Shown here in pieces: positions 16,311 through 24,845 of a stretch of 64,000 nucleotides of DNA. The position numbers and the translations under genes were made by a program. Below the pieces are notes generated by a model that saw only the letters and a program-made list of their open reading frames with translations, searched no databases and was not told where the DNA came from. The stretch comes from a virus. How positions within the stretch are numbered: the first letter of the stretch is position 1; each line of letters starts with the position of its first letter. Where the stretch lies: IMG/VR virus record IMGVR_UViG_3300049215_000771, positions 186,001 through 250,000 of that record; one strand, given 5' to 3'.

Positions 16311-16807
16311 AGAAATGGATTATTTGCGTATTACTGCTACTGCCGGGTTGCCATCCCGATAAACCAGCCTACACCCCCGTCAATTGGGACGCTCCCACTA
16401 TCCCGCCTCAGTCCAAACCCTTCCCGCCAGCACCCCCGCCCGAACAACCCCAAACCGTCAATAGCCAACTCCTCGACCTGCATAATCACGAACGCACCAC
16501 CAAAGGTCGCCCAGCCCTGCAAATGGATGACCAACTCAACAAGTATGCCCAGGACCATGCCAACTGGATGGCCCAACATTCCAACTTGCAACACTCTAAT
16601 ATCTCCAATGTCCTCAAACTCGGCTACATGACCGCAGGGGAAAATATCGCCTGGAATCAGCAAACCCCACAAGAAGTCGTTAATGCCTGGATGCACAGTT
16701 CCGGCCACCGAGCTAATATCCTCAATAATCGCTTCACCAAAGTAGGTTTCGGTATGGCCTATAACCAACACGGAGAACCCTATTGGTGTACGGTTTTCGG
16801 TGGATGA
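16307..16807 (+). CDS. CAP (SCP-like) domain lipoprotein, 166 aa
   Basis: Lipoprotein signal peptide MKKWIICVLLLLPGC with Cys at 15. A Pro-rich linker leads to a CAP domain: LLDLHNHERTTKGRPALQMD, AQDHANWMAQH, GENIAWNQQTPQEVVNAWM and SSGHRANILN. The CAP histidine and glutamates are kept. Surface-anchored CAP proteins are typical of bacterial envelopes; here it may alter the host envelope. Strong AAGGAGG site. Confidence 0.85.
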   Translation: MKKWIICVLLLLPGCHPDKPAYTPVNWDAPTIPPQSKPFPPAPPPEQPQTVNSQLLDLHNHERTTKGRPALQMDDQLNKYAQDHANWMAQHSNLQHSNISNVLKLGYMTAGENIAWNQQTPQEVVNAWMHSSGHRANILNNRFTKVGFGMAYNQHGEPYWCTVFGG

Positions 16808-16823
16808 GAAGCTACATAAAGTC

Positions 16824-17555
16824 ATGAAGACTTTCTACGAATGGCTGCACGAAGCGAAATCAGCTAACATAGGACAAACTCCCGCCCAGCCTGCGCCCCA
16901 AGCAAAACCACCAGTAGCAAAACCATCAGTAGCAAAACCACAACCAATTAACCACGGTTATAACAAACCACAAGCCCCAGCCCCACAACCACAGCAACAA
17001 GCCCCAGCCCCAGCCCCAGCCCCACAAGCCCCAGCCCCAGCCCCAGCCCCACAACCACAGCAACAGCCCGCACAGCAGCCACAACAAGGGTCTGCGGGAA
17101 CCGCACCAGATGGCGAGCCGCTGGTGAAAACTCCCGATGGGAAAATCATCAGAAGTTCTGCTGTGTCCAATGCTATCTTCCAGCAATTTGATGAGTTGCT
17201 GAAAAAGAACGCTGATGGTTTCATCAAGAACAAAATAACCGATCCAATGCAACACCAGGGCTTCCAGAAACAAGTACAACAACTCATCAGCAAATGGAAC
17301 CTGCCGCCAGACCAGGCCAAACAAGTCCAAGATCAAATCTTCGGACCCCAAGGCTGGTACTACAAAGGACGTGGCGGACTCGGCGGAAATACCCTCGCCT
17401 TCATCCAACAATCCATCCAAGACCCTACAGCCTTCACAGGCGATAAAGGTGCAGCACAACGACAACAGCAGCAACAACAGCAAGTCCCCGTTGCCCAGGT
17501 AGCCCCACCCCAGCCTCAGAAAAAGTCCTGGATGAGTAGCTGGTTCGGCGGCTAA
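16824..17555 (+). CDS. Pro/Gln/Ala-repeat protein with capsid-targeting-like N-terminus, 243 aa
   Basis: ATG 16824 gives MKTFYEWLHEAKSANIG, very close to the T4 internal-protein targeting peptide (MKTYQEFIAEA) with WLHE-A as a predicted L-x-E cleavage site. Residues 20-90 are Pro/Ala/Gln repeats; 95-210 is a helical domain; a Gln run and the end SWMSSWFGG follow. Likely an internal head protein (inference). GTG at 16800 is an alternative start. Confidence 0.65.
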   Translation: MKTFYEWLHEAKSANIGQTPAQPAPQAKPPVAKPSVAKPQPINHGYNKPQAPAPQPQQQAPAPAPAPQAPAPAPAPQPQQQPAQQPQQGSAGTAPDGEPLVKTPDGKIIRSSAVSNAIFQQFDELLKKNADGFIKNKITDPMQHQGFQKQVQQLISKWNLPPDQAKQVQDQIFGPQGWYYKGRGGLGGNTLAFIQQSIQDPTAFTGDKGAAQRQQQQQQQVPVAQVAPPQPQKKSWMSSWFGG

Positions 17556-17561
17556 TCTGAC

Positions 17562-17590
17562 TTTACAATCCTCCAGAAACGGGGTAAAAT
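17562..17590 (+). promoter_or_regulatory. Promoter TTTACA-17-TAAAAT
   Basis: TTTACA 17562-17567, TAAAAT 17585-17590, spacer 17. Leads into AAGGAGG and the gene at 17612. Confidence 0.8.
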
Positions 17591-17611
17591 CCACCCCAAG
17601 GAGGATTGTTT

Positions 17612-18208
17612 ATGCTCCAGCAACTTCATGATGCGCTCGTCCGGCTTCCGGCCATGCTCGATGACCGTGCCCGCTGGGATAGCCTCATCATCAACCGCCG
17701 TAAGCCATTCACTTACCGGGTGTTCACCCAACTCGAAGAAGGCTTCCGGCTGTGCCTGCACAAATTCGACCCCTGCTTCACCCAGGAGGCGTTTTTCCAC
17801 CCCCACCCCTGGCCCGGTGCTTTCGTGCTGCTCCAGGGCGCTTACAAAATGAAAGTGGGATATTCCAAAGACGACACCGGCCAGCGACAGCATCGGCTCG
17901 CTAAACCCGATGAAGTCATGGAAATGGTCCTGAATCGCCACTCCATGTACGAGATCATCAACCCACTTACCTGGCATAGCGTCATTCCCCTGGAAACCAG
18001 CTACACAGTCATGCTCAACGGCTGGCCCTTCCCGCCCGAACACGCCCATGCCGAAGTCCGTACAACCAAAGGCAAAGACCTGGACAAAATGCCCGAAGAA
18101 GAACTCCTCGACCACCTGAGAACCTTCAAGAAACTCGTCCATGACTACATCACCACCTACGGCGCAACCCGCCAGTGGGCGCATCATGGGCATACCCTGG
18201 AGGAATAA
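17612..18208 (+). CDS. Cupin-like protein, 198 aa
   Basis: FHPHPWPGAFVLLQGAYKMK at about 65-84 and YEIINPLTWHSVIPLETSYT at about 120-140 look like the two cupin metal motifs (paired His in the first, His in the second). Cupins of this kind resemble small dioxygenase-like proteins; substrate unknown. Clear promoter and AAGGAGG site make the start secure. Confidence 0.65.
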   Translation: MLQQLHDALVRLPAMLDDRARWDSLIINRRKPFTYRVFTQLEEGFRLCLHKFDPCFTQEAFFHPHPWPGAFVLLQGAYKMKVGYSKDDTGQRQHRLAKPDEVMEMVLNRHSMYEIINPLTWHSVIPLETSYTVMLNGWPFPPEHAHAEVRTTKGKDLDKMPEEELLDHLRTFKKLVHDYITTYGATRQWAHHGHTLEE

Positions 18209-18209
18209 C

Positions 18210-18443
18210 TTGAAGGCTGATACTTTCTTCGACAAGCTGACGCCCCAAGAATGCCATAAACCCATCCAGGCCGACATCGCCTGGCTACGGATGGTCTACC
18301 GACACCTGACCGACGCTTCCACCAGCTTGCACGACAAAGAAAAACCCGACGCCGAGCGTATCGACAACACCTTCTGCCCACTCGATAACGCCATCGTGTT
18401 TGTTGAAGATATGCTGTACAAGTCCCTTGAGGACAAAACTTGA
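18210..18443 (+). CDS. Hypothetical protein, 77 aa, TTG start
   Basis: TGGAGGAATAAC directly precedes TTG 18210, better than the in-frame ATG at 18186. Helical: CHKPIQADIAWLRMVYRHL and NAIVFVEDMLYKSL. Unknown. Confidence 0.55.
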   Translation: MKADTFFDKLTPQECHKPIQADIAWLRMVYRHLTDASTSLHDKEKPDAERIDNTFCPLDNAIVFVEDMLYKSLEDKT

Positions 18444-18529
18444 CACGCAAAGAGAAAATCCTGTTCTGGACCGTGTTCACACTGCTTACAATTAAAGCAG
18501 CATTCTACATTTACTTCAGGATTCTCTAA
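18440..18529 (+). CDS. Single-span micropeptide, 29 aa
   Basis: TTG overlaps the previous TGA and the TAA overlaps the next ATG, an arrangement hard to explain by chance. Sequence TRKEKILFWTVFTLL...YIYFRIL is one membrane span with basic ends. Confidence 0.55.
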   Translation: MTRKEKILFWTVFTLLTIKAAFYIYFRIL

Positions 18530-19140
18530 TGGAAGTTTCAGTTGGCGATTACGGCAGAATGATGTTCGAGATGATGGTCGCAGAAAAATACTCCGATCTC
18601 CCCGAACACTGGCAATCTATCAAGAAAGAAGCCGAACCCCTCGTTCGTAAACTCCTCGCCCTCAACAACAAAATGTCCAACGGTGGCTACAAAATCCACG
18701 GCTACGTCGAGAAGAAAGGTAAGAAGAAAGTCAAAGTCCTCTCCGACCACGAGAAAATCAATATCGCCCAGGCCCAACTCGCTGTCGATGCCGGCACACT
18801 CCAGGAAGGTGATTACTTCTGGTTGTACAAACACTACGACCATGAAATGTATATCGGACAAGACGACCCACTGTCCGTCACGGAAGTCACCAAGAAAGCT
18901 GTTTACTTCGAGATGTCCCACTGCGGCGGACATCACACCGAATCCATCGCCCTTAACGACAAGGTGCTGAAAGCGCCAGATTTCTACAAGGAATACGACG
19001 AAACCTGCTCCAGACTACACAACGGGACCATCACCCACGAAGAGTTCAATAGGCTTCAGAAAGAACACTACGCCAAGGAAGATGAGTTCACGTCCGATGC
19101 CTACTGGCTCAAGAAGTACGAAGAACTGCACAAGGAGTAA
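18529..19140 (+). CDS. Hypothetical protein, 203 aa
   Basis: TAATGG overlap gives the start. Contains EKKGKKKVKVLSDHEKI, a beta-rich middle (YFWLYKHYDHEMYIG) with HCGGHH at about residue 135 as a possible metal site, and a long charged C-terminal helix. Confidence 0.6.
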   Translation: MEVSVGDYGRMMFEMMVAEKYSDLPEHWQSIKKEAEPLVRKLLALNNKMSNGGYKIHGYVEKKGKKKVKVLSDHEKINIAQAQLAVDAGTLQEGDYFWLYKHYDHEMYIGQDDPLSVTEVTKKAVYFEMSHCGGHHTESIALNDKVLKAPDFYKEYDETCSRLHNGTITHEEFNRLQKEHYAKEDEFTSDAYWLKKYEELHKE

Positions 19141-19143
19141 ACC

Positions 19144-19902
19144 ATGAAGCGCACTGGCTACAGGGATTCCAACCAGCCCAAGGTTGCCCCTAAGTTCACC
19201 GCCACTCGCAACGGTAAGCCCATCACGCCCACCGTCGCCAATGTTGACGCCGCTGACGTTCTCGCCCAGCCTGATACCGTCCCCGACTTCCTCAAGTGGC
19301 TCAACAACTGGCCCAAGGAACCGCCCAAGTGGTCCGAAGTCGGCCCCAACCACTACAAACTCACCCTCGATGGCGTGAGAATGGAAGTGTTCTCCCAACA
19401 ACGGGACCACTCCAATAAACCTATCTTCGGCTTCACCCTGTTCGGCGTGTGGGGAACCCTCCATACCGTCCCCGTCCTTTCCTTCAACCTCAAGGAAACC
19501 CAACAGGCAGCTATCAACTGCATCGACTGGATCAACAACGGCCAGAAAACCACGGCCCCCTATACCATCGACCCTAGCCTCGCTCCTCAAGATCAACCAC
19601 AGCCTCGCCCCCGCCCCGTTCGACCCGTTCGCCCCCTCCTGCCCCTGCCCCCTGCCGAAGTCGTCACCCTGCCCGCTATCCGTCCCGATGGCGAAGTCGT
19701 CCCCATGCGCCCCGATGGCGCTGGCACCGCACCACAACGCCAACACCCAATGCAGTGGTTCAACGAATTCTTCCAGACCGATGTGCTGAGGCCCGAAGAT
19801 GGCGAAGGAATCGACGAAGATGGGTTCATTGAAGAATTCGAGGACGACATCCCCGATGACCAAATCGACGATGACGAAATCGACGAGGAACCCGATGCCT
19901 GA
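19144..19902 (+). CDS. Hypothetical protein with Pro-rich linker and acidic tail, 252 aa
   Basis: Folded part at residues 40-140 (FLKWLNNWPKEPPKW, FTLFGVWGTLHTVPV), then Arg/Pro repeats (PRPRPVRPVRP) and a strongly acidic tail (DDIPDDQIDDDEIDEE). ATG 3 bases after the previous stop. Unknown. Confidence 0.6.
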   Translation: MKRTGYRDSNQPKVAPKFTATRNGKPITPTVANVDAADVLAQPDTVPDFLKWLNNWPKEPPKWSEVGPNHYKLTLDGVRMEVFSQQRDHSNKPIFGFTLFGVWGTLHTVPVLSFNLKETQQAAINCIDWINNGQKTTAPYTIDPSLAPQDQPQPRPRPVRPVRPLLPLPPAEVVTLPAIRPDGEVVPMRPDGAGTAPQRQHPMQWFNEFFQTDVLRPEDGEGIDEDGFIEEFEDDIPDDQIDDDEIDEEPDA

Positions 19903-20062
19903 CCAGGAAAATGAACTCGCCCAACTTAAAGAAGAAAATCAACGCCTCCGGGCCACTATCCGCCAACTCCGTAAACAACTTGAAGCCTATCAGCTTCAGG
20001 CCCGGAGGCGATCTGTCCATGACTACGACCATCTTGAATATGATGACGATGATAGAAGGTAA
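19895..20062 (+). CDS. Small coiled-coil protein, 55 aa
   Basis: Starts inside the previous gene's end. ENELAQLKEENQRLRATIRQ gives heptads for about 35 residues, then an acidic/basic tail. Probably a dimerising coiled coil. Confidence 0.6.
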   Translation: MPDQENELAQLKEENQRLRATIRQLRKQLEAYQLQARRRSVHDYDHLEYDDDDRR

Positions 20063-20068
20063 TTACCC

Positions 20069-20719
20069 ATGCTCCGATTCCTCCATAAAGGACCAAAAAA
20101 TCTGCCCATCACCATCGTTGAATGCGCCCCCACTAACCGTACACTCAACATTCTCGGCACTCACCACTTCCTCCCCTTCCCCTACCAGGTGTTCGCTGTC
20201 GCCTTCCACCCTGGCGAACGAACCGAACAACGGGGCGGCTCATTGTTCCATGCCTTCGGCTCCCTTAAACCCATAATCTCACCACACGACGAAGTTTTTA
20301 TCTTCCCCTTCCCGAATTCCTACAATAATGGCTCCGTGTGTATGGGTGAGAACTACATTCACTATAACGGCGACATTCGACAATACATTGACATTTATTT
20401 CAATTCGCCCTTCTCGTCGGCGGTAAGTGCAGCCTATTGGCATGGCGGCAATAACCCCAGCAAAGGAGCTAATTCCTACTGGCGCACAGGCACCGACCCC
20501 TTCAAACTGCCCTGGCATACCCCAAAACTCAAACTAATTAACGCCTTCCCAGGCCATAGCTTCCCCGACATCTTCGACCCGACCTTCACCGAACATACAA
20601 TCCGACAACTCGCTGAACAAATCCGATCCCACGCCAATGGCTACAGCGACGAACAAGTGTGGATCGCCGCCGAAAACCATCTGCTCAAACAATGCTACAA
20701 ACGTGGTACTTCCGGGTGA
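20069..20719 (+). CDS. PRTRC-B-like (E2-like) protein, 216 aa
   Basis: LPFPYQVFAVAFHPG, FIFPFPNSYNNGSVCMGEN and IDIYFNSPFSSAVS recall PRTRC system protein B, whose N/G-x-VC-x-G motif follows an F-x-N segment. The match is by eye; no other PRTRC genes are in view. Its end overlaps the convergent gene on the other strand. Confidence 0.4.
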   Translation: MLRFLHKGPKNLPITIVECAPTNRTLNILGTHHFLPFPYQVFAVAFHPGERTEQRGGSLFHAFGSLKPIISPHDEVFIFPFPNSYNNGSVCMGENYIHYNGDIRQYIDIYFNSPFSSAVSAAYWHGGNNPSKGANSYWRTGTDPFKLPWHTPKLKLINAFPGHSFPDIFDPTFTEHTIRQLAEQIRSHANGYSDEQVWIAAENHLLKQCYKRGTSG

Positions 20720-21327
20720 ACCTTCCCAGGCTGAATCAAATAGCGATGGTATTCGTGCAAAATGATCTTGTTCGCCGCCCGACCCCAGGCTGATCCCGTT
20801 CGCCTCTCCGAACCAACAACATGCAACACCGCATGAATGCAGTTGCACACGTCCGATGACCCCGACAACGCCTGATAATCTACACTTCCACTCTCCAAAC
20901 GTGCCTTCTCAGCTACAGCACGTTGCCATAACTCCTCCTGAACCTCATACGGCCCCAACTCCTCGATAATCCGACCATCAGCACGAGCCTTGTCCAACGT
21001 CGAAGCTAAATCCCAATTCTTCCCAGCCTGACGTTTCAACAAACCAAGATCAGTCCGAGCCGGATACCACGAAATCGTCACCCGCTGTATGTCCGCACCA
21101 GCCCAACGTACAAATGTCGCAAAATTGTGCGAGTTCGCCGCCCGGTTCGGCATAGACTCATAACAATACAACGATGCGTAAAACTTCGGAGGAGGCGGCG
21201 GTGGAGGAGGCGGTACTACGATTTCTTTCTTCTCAACCAACCTGCCCGACACTGGCCCCGAAATAGGTTCAGATTGACTACAACCTACTACCAATACCAA
21301 CAAAAACAACGAAAATGCCTTGAACAT
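20695..21327 (-). CDS. Lipoprotein with helical domain, 210 aa
   Basis: The only leftward gene in the first 47 kb. AAAGGAGTGGGT precedes ATG 21327. MFKAFSLFLLVLVVGC is a lipobox signal peptide; a nine-proline run follows, then a domain with WAGADIQRVTISWYPARTD and CNCIHAVLHVVGSERRTGSA, which recalls a TIGR-type 'periplasmic protein' but is not identified. Its 3' end overlaps the + strand gene by 25 bases. Confidence 0.6.
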   Translation of the reverse strand: MFKAFSLFLLVLVVGCSQSEPISGPVSGRLVEKKEIVVPPPPPPPPPKFYASLYCYESMPNRAANSHNFATFVRWAGADIQRVTISWYPARTDLGLLKRQAGKNWDLASTLDKARADGRIIEELGPYEVQEELWQRAVAEKARLESGSVDYQALSGSSDVCNCIHAVLHVVGSERRTGSAWGRAANKIILHEYHRYLIQPGKVHPEVPRL

Positions 21328-21336
21328 ACCCACTCC

Positions 21337-21365
21337 TTTACAATCAAACCATCTCGTGGTACTAT
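21337..21365 (+). promoter_or_regulatory. Promoter TTTACA-17-TACTAT
   Basis: TTTACA 21337-21342 and TACTAT 21360-21365 with spacer 17 and CGTGG before the -10. It lies between divergent genes and drives the + strand gene at 21382. Confidence 0.8.
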
Positions 21366-21381
21366 CCCACAAAGGAAAAAC

Positions 21382-21834
21382 ATGGGCCTCAAACAAAATA
21401 GATCGACAATGCCATCATCATCTAACCTGCCCCGACGTGCCTGGTATCCGTCCGGCCCCTGGATCAACGGTGTTCGCCCACCCGAAGTAGCTACGCCTGA
21501 ACCCAAAATTCCACCAGGCAACCCCGACCCCGATAACTACAAGATCGTTCAAGCCGAGGAAATCGGCCAATACCTCATCATCAAGCTGAACTACCCGAAT
21601 TGTACCAACTTCGAGGGTAACAAAATCCTCGTGTTCAAAGACATCACCCTCCTCAAACTCATCAACCAGAAGAAAATCGACCCCCACTTCTTCAAACACA
21701 AAAACTTCGCCTCCCCCATCGCACGCTTCACCCCTACCCCCGAAGGCTGGGAAATGGCCAAAACCTTCGTCCATGCCATGCTCAACCTCGCTCGCATCAA
21801 GTTCGAGCAGGCCGTCCAAGGCAAGAAATCTTGA
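21382..21834 (+). CDS. Hypothetical protein, 150 aa
   Basis: AAAGGAAAAAC then ATG, 16 bases after the promoter. Disordered Pro-rich N-terminus, then YLIIKLNYPNCTNFEGNKIL, a KKIDPHFF turn and ASPIARFTPTPEGWEMAKTF. The pattern looks like a conserved phage family but I cannot name it. Confidence 0.65.
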   Translation: MGLKQNRSTMPSSSNLPRRAWYPSGPWINGVRPPEVATPEPKIPPGNPDPDNYKIVQAEEIGQYLIIKLNYPNCTNFEGNKILVFKDITLLKLINQKKIDPHFFKHKNFASPIARFTPTPEGWEMAKTFVHAMLNLARIKFEQAVQGKKS

Positions 21835-21835
21835 A

Positions 21836-21885
21836 AACTTCCCGAACCTTGTAAGGATCACCCAGGTCTTCCCTTCGGAGACACG
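21836..21885 (+). repeat. E2 intercistronic element (variant)
   Basis: TTCCCGAACCTTG then AGGTCTTCCCTTCGGAG; the first of the E2 family. It lies between a stop codon and TAGGGACC before the next ATG. The stem is weaker than in later copies. Confidence 0.6.
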
Positions 21886-21906
21886 AAACCCGTAGGGACC
21901 AAGACC

Positions 21907-22926
21907 ATGCTGACCAATCTGACCGTCATCGAAACCGACCGCCGCCCCAACACCACCAGCGTCAAGCCCCTGGACTGGTACGACTACATTCTTGTATCTT
22001 TCAGCGGCGGCAAGGATTCCGTCGCCCTCGTCCTGAAACTTCTCAAAGATGGCGTCCCGACCAGCAAGATCGTCCTGATGCACCAGCACATCGACGGCGA
22101 GCCGGGCGTCGATGCCCCCTTCATGGACTGGCCTTGCACCCAGGGCTACTGCCGGGCCTTCGCCAAAGCCCTCAACCTCAAGCTGCTGTTCCAGTGGCGA
22201 CACGGCGGCTTCGAGAAGGAAATGACCAAGAACAACGCCCGTACCGCCCCCGTCAGCTTCGAGTACCTGAACGGCGGACGAGGCACCGCTGGCGGCGTCA
22301 AAGGCAAGATCAGCACCCGCCGCATGTTCCCCCAGGTCACGGCAGACCTCAGCAAGCGCTGGTGTTCCTCCACCCTGAAGATCGACGTTGCTGCCATCGC
22401 CATCAACAACGACCCGGCCTTCAAGGGCAAGAAAATCCTGTTCCTGACCGGCGAACGCCGCCAGGAATCCGCCGCTCGCTCCAAGTACGCCGAAATGGAA
22501 CAACACCGCACCCACTCCAACAAGCGCCACGTTGACCACTGGCGCATGGTCATCGACTGGACCGAGGAACAGGTCTGGAACATCATGCAGGAATTCAACG
22601 TCATCCCCCACCCCGCCTACCGCCTGGGCTGGGGCCGGGTGTCCTGCATGGCCTGCATCTTCGGCCTCGCCGATCAGTGGGCCTCCGTCCGCAAAATCGC
22701 CCCGGAACTGTTCGCCAAGATCGGCCACTACGAAGCCGACTTCGGCAAAACCATCCACCAGGGCAAAACCGTCACCCAACTGGCCGACAAAGGCACGCCG
22801 TTCGCCGAAACCAACAACCAGGCGCTCGTCGCTGAAGCCATGAGCGAAGATTACCCCTACGAAGTCATCACAACCAACTGGACCCTCCCCTCCGGTGCCT
22901 ACAAGCACGGCGGCGGGCCTTCCTAA
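21907..22926 (+). CDS. PAPS-reductase-family (adenine nucleotide alpha-hydrolase) protein, 339 aa
   Basis: PP-loop SFSGGKDSVALVLKL at about residues 35-49, QHIDGEPG after the second strand, WCSSTLKIDV, FLTGERRQESAARSKYAE and SCMACIFGLADQW. This fits phage PAPS-reductase/DndC-like enzymes that activate a substrate with ATP and act in sulfur transfer; here no partner genes identify the pathway. E2 element and TAGGGACC precede the start. Confidence 0.75.
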   Translation: MLTNLTVIETDRRPNTTSVKPLDWYDYILVSFSGGKDSVALVLKLLKDGVPTSKIVLMHQHIDGEPGVDAPFMDWPCTQGYCRAFAKALNLKLLFQWRHGGFEKEMTKNNARTAPVSFEYLNGGRGTAGGVKGKISTRRMFPQVTADLSKRWCSSTLKIDVAAIAINNDPAFKGKKILFLTGERRQESAARSKYAEMEQHRTHSNKRHVDHWRMVIDWTEEQVWNIMQEFNVIPHPAYRLGWGRVSCMACIFGLADQWASVRKIAPELFAKIGHYEADFGKTIHQGKTVTQLADKGTPFAETNNQALVAEAMSEDYPYEVITTNWTLPSGAYKHGGGPS

Positions 22927-22941
22927 CCCTGAAAGGAACCC

Positions 22942-23052
22942 ATGTTCCGCAAACTCGTTCTCGCCTTCGCCCAGGCCATCGCCAGCCTGTTCCCGCCCCT
23001 CGTCGGCCAACGGCCCTACACCGGCCCGGATACGACCTACCAGCGATTGTAA
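22942..23052 (+). CDS. Small hydrophobic protein, 36 aa
   Basis: GAAAGGAACCC precedes ATG and the stop is followed by a terminator. FRKLVLAFAQAIASLFPPLV is a possible membrane or amphipathic helix, then a polar tail. Confidence 0.5.
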   Translation: MFRKLVLAFAQAIASLFPPLVGQRPYTGPDTTYQRL

Positions 23053-23059
23053 CACCAAA

Positions 23060-23102
23060 ACGCACGGTAACACCAACCATGTTACCGTGCGTTGTTTGCT
23101 TT
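23060..23102 (+). terminator. Rho-independent terminator
   Basis: ACGCACGGTAAC/GTTACCGTGCGT perfect 12-bp stem, 9-base loop, then TGTTTGCTTT, whose end is the next promoter's -35. Confidence 0.85.
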
Positions 23103-23128
23103 ACAAACCCCCTTCTGCGTGGTATCAT
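23100..23128 (+). promoter_or_regulatory. Promoter TTTACA-17-TATCAT
   Basis: TTTACA 23100-23105, TATCAT 23123-23128, spacer 17, GTGG before the -10. ATG follows 7 bases after, giving a leaderless mRNA. Confidence 0.85.
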
Positions 23129-23135
23129 CCCAAAC

Positions 23136-23675
23136 ATGAAACCACTCCATGCCGATCACTGGTTGTACAAACGCACCATCCGACTGTTCGGACGTGAACG
23201 CCTCGAACAGTGGAAAGACCAAATCGCTAAGTATTGGGAAAAACAACTCGAAAAAATTGACGAGGATCAACTCCTCCGTGCCCTCACCCGCCTCTACGGT
23301 CGCCGGGAAGGAAAAAAGTTGCTCCGACTCTCACGCTCCGAACAAACCCGCCGCATCGTCGCCCAGGAAGAAGCCTACCTCATCGGTCGCTTCGCCCATA
23401 AACTCGCCTCCATCGCCCAGGACCAGTCCGATAGGTTCTCCACCAACGGCCTCACCCTGGAGGAACACGACTACTCCACCGCTACCGTCATCCACGAAGG
23501 CCAACGCTACACAGTGGACGTTGAAGGACTCATCGTCATCACCGGCACCGTCACAGCTTCCCATGCCGATGGTTCCGAATCCGTCGTCAATGTGTTCTCC
23601 CGCTGGATCACCCACCCCTTCTGGCAGTACGCCCATCTCACCGCCCACTGCCCACCACCCAAATCCAAAACCTAA
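23136..23675 (+). CDS. Hypothetical protein, 179 aa, leaderless
   Basis: No ribosome binding site; the promoter puts the transcript start at the ATG. Basic helical first half (YKRTIRLFGRERLEQWKDQI, LYGRREGKKLLRLSR), beta-rich second half (TVDVEGLIVITGTVTASH). Unknown. Confidence 0.6.
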   Translation: MKPLHADHWLYKRTIRLFGRERLEQWKDQIAKYWEKQLEKIDEDQLLRALTRLYGRREGKKLLRLSRSEQTRRIVAQEEAYLIGRFAHKLASIAQDQSDRFSTNGLTLEEHDYSTATVIHEGQRYTVDVEGLIVITGTVTASHADGSESVVNVFSRWITHPFWQYAHLTAHCPPPKSKT

Positions 23676-23725
23676 TCCCCCAAGGCCAGGCCCAAATCCT
23701 GGCCCACTCCTGCGTACATATCAAC

Positions 23726-24040
23726 ATGAGCAGCTACTACCCACTCGATTCACAGAAGAAAGCCTCCTACCTCACTCCACCCGTCCAGGTTATCTACAAA
23801 TCCCCTCAACCTACCAAAAACTCCCCCAACCTCGCCCCTACCTACTCCCAACAGCCTAACAGCCCTATGATCTTCTTCCAAGGCTGCGACCCCCAATCAC
23901 GCACCGGAGCCTGGCTGCCCTTCAATACCAGTAGGTTCTTCAACCCCACACTCCAAGGCAACTGTGACCCACTCCCACCAAAATTCACTCCCTACAACAC
24001 CGTCGCCCCTATCTCCCCGCCACGCATCAATAGCTTGTAG
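23726..24040 (+). CDS. Low-complexity Pro/Asn-rich protein, 104 aa
   Basis: Rich in Pro, Ser, Asn and Gln with no obvious fold except MIFFQGCDPQ. Strong third-position C bias like its neighbours supports coding, but no ribosome binding site is visible. Confidence 0.4.
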   Translation: MSSYYPLDSQKKASYLTPPVQVIYKSPQPTKNSPNLAPTYSQQPNSPMIFFQGCDPQSRTGAWLPFNTSRFFNPTLQGNCDPLPPKFTPYNTVAPISPPRINSL

Positions 24041-24055
24041 AAAATTAACTCGAAG

Positions 24056-24062
24056 TAAATAT
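24056..24062 (+). promoter_or_regulatory. TAAATAT late-promoter-like box
   Basis: TAAATAT lies 8 bases before the ATG at 24071. The same box precedes the starts at 51232 and 55938 on the other strand. Resembles the T4 late -10 (TATAAATA). Confidence 0.4.
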
Positions 24063-24070
24063 CTACCTGC

Positions 24071-24658
24071 ATGATCCAACTGCGGTTCAAATTGTGGCTC
24101 GAATTGTTCGATAGAAGCAGTGGCAAACCCCTCACCGGCACCTGGAAACCACCCCTCCAAAGCCCTCCTATCAACAGACAATACAAATATGTCTTCAACC
24201 TCGACTCCGATCCCACCAAAGACTGCCGGGGCCAACCTTGTTTTTGGGTCAACTTCTACGAAAATTACGACGGAGTATACACCGTCACCTTCGGTCATGC
24301 CGAAACCAAATTCCAGGACCGCTCCACAATCAATAAACAAATCCATCAACAAACAGGCACCGACCCAGGTATCGAAATGATGGGAACTGTCATGAGGGTC
24401 ATGGAGGAATTCGTCAACCAAAAACAACCTGTCGGCTTCTCCTGGACAGGCGTTAAGAAATCTACCCCAGGCGCTATCAACACCGACGCCAGAGCTAAAG
24501 TCTATGACCTGTGGGCCAGAAAAACCCTCGCAGGGAAATACACCAAATACCAAGGCATCTGGCTGCGCAATGATGTCTACGAGAAAGAAAGAACTAAACC
24601 CCCTACCCCACCCGACCACCTGACCCCTCTCGAATGGCCCGATGATGAAGAAATATAG
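24071..24658 (+). CDS. Hypothetical protein, 195 aa
   Basis: No Shine-Dalgarno; start inferred from the TAAATAT box. Beta-rich with KYVFNLDSDPTKDC, CFWVNFYENYDGVYTV, then helix (EMMGTVMRVMEEFVN) and ARAKVYDLWARKTLAGKY followed by GIWLRNDVY. Layout reminds me of conserved head-region phage proteins, but unidentified. Confidence 0.55.
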   Translation: MIQLRFKLWLELFDRSSGKPLTGTWKPPLQSPPINRQYKYVFNLDSDPTKDCRGQPCFWVNFYENYDGVYTVTFGHAETKFQDRSTINKQIHQQTGTDPGIEMMGTVMRVMEEFVNQKQPVGFSWTGVKKSTPGAINTDARAKVYDLWARKTLAGKYTKYQGIWLRNDVYEKERTKPPTPPDHLTPLEWPDDEEI

Positions 24659-24662
24659 CCCC

Positions 24663-24726
24663 AGGAGCTATATCTTCAAGGAGCTATATCTTCAAGGAGC
24701 TATATCTTCAAGGAGCTATATCTTCA
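24663..24726. repeat. Four exact tandem 16-bp repeats (E3 array)
   Basis: AGGAGCTATATCTTCA is repeated four times without change. The core GAGCTATATCTTCA appears singly at 34970, 38464 and 42206, and in part at 40217, upstream of genes. Could be a binding-site array near the origin. Confidence 0.85.
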
Positions 24727-24787
24727 ACCCCTCTAACACTACATTCACTCCCATATCGCTACAACCAAGGTAATAAACCAACCCCTT

Positions 24788-24845
24788 CTTGTGAAGCCCA
24801 CCCCAATCATCTTGTGAAGCCCCTCACTATCTCCTTGTGAAGCCC
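24788..24845. repeat. Three 12-bp iterons at exact 23-bp spacing
   Basis: CTTGTGAAGCCC at 24788, 24811 and 24834, each 23 bases apart, about two helical turns, so the sites would face the same side of the DNA. Such spacing is typical of initiator or partition protein sites. Confidence 0.8.

Noticed and set aside
21418-23076. 552-aa ORF on the minus strand
   Set aside because: It is the mirror of the PAPS-reductase-family gene and its neighbours, caused by strong codon bias.
24663-24726. Tandem repeats as a CRISPR array
   Set aside because: 16-bp units without spacers and no cas genes.
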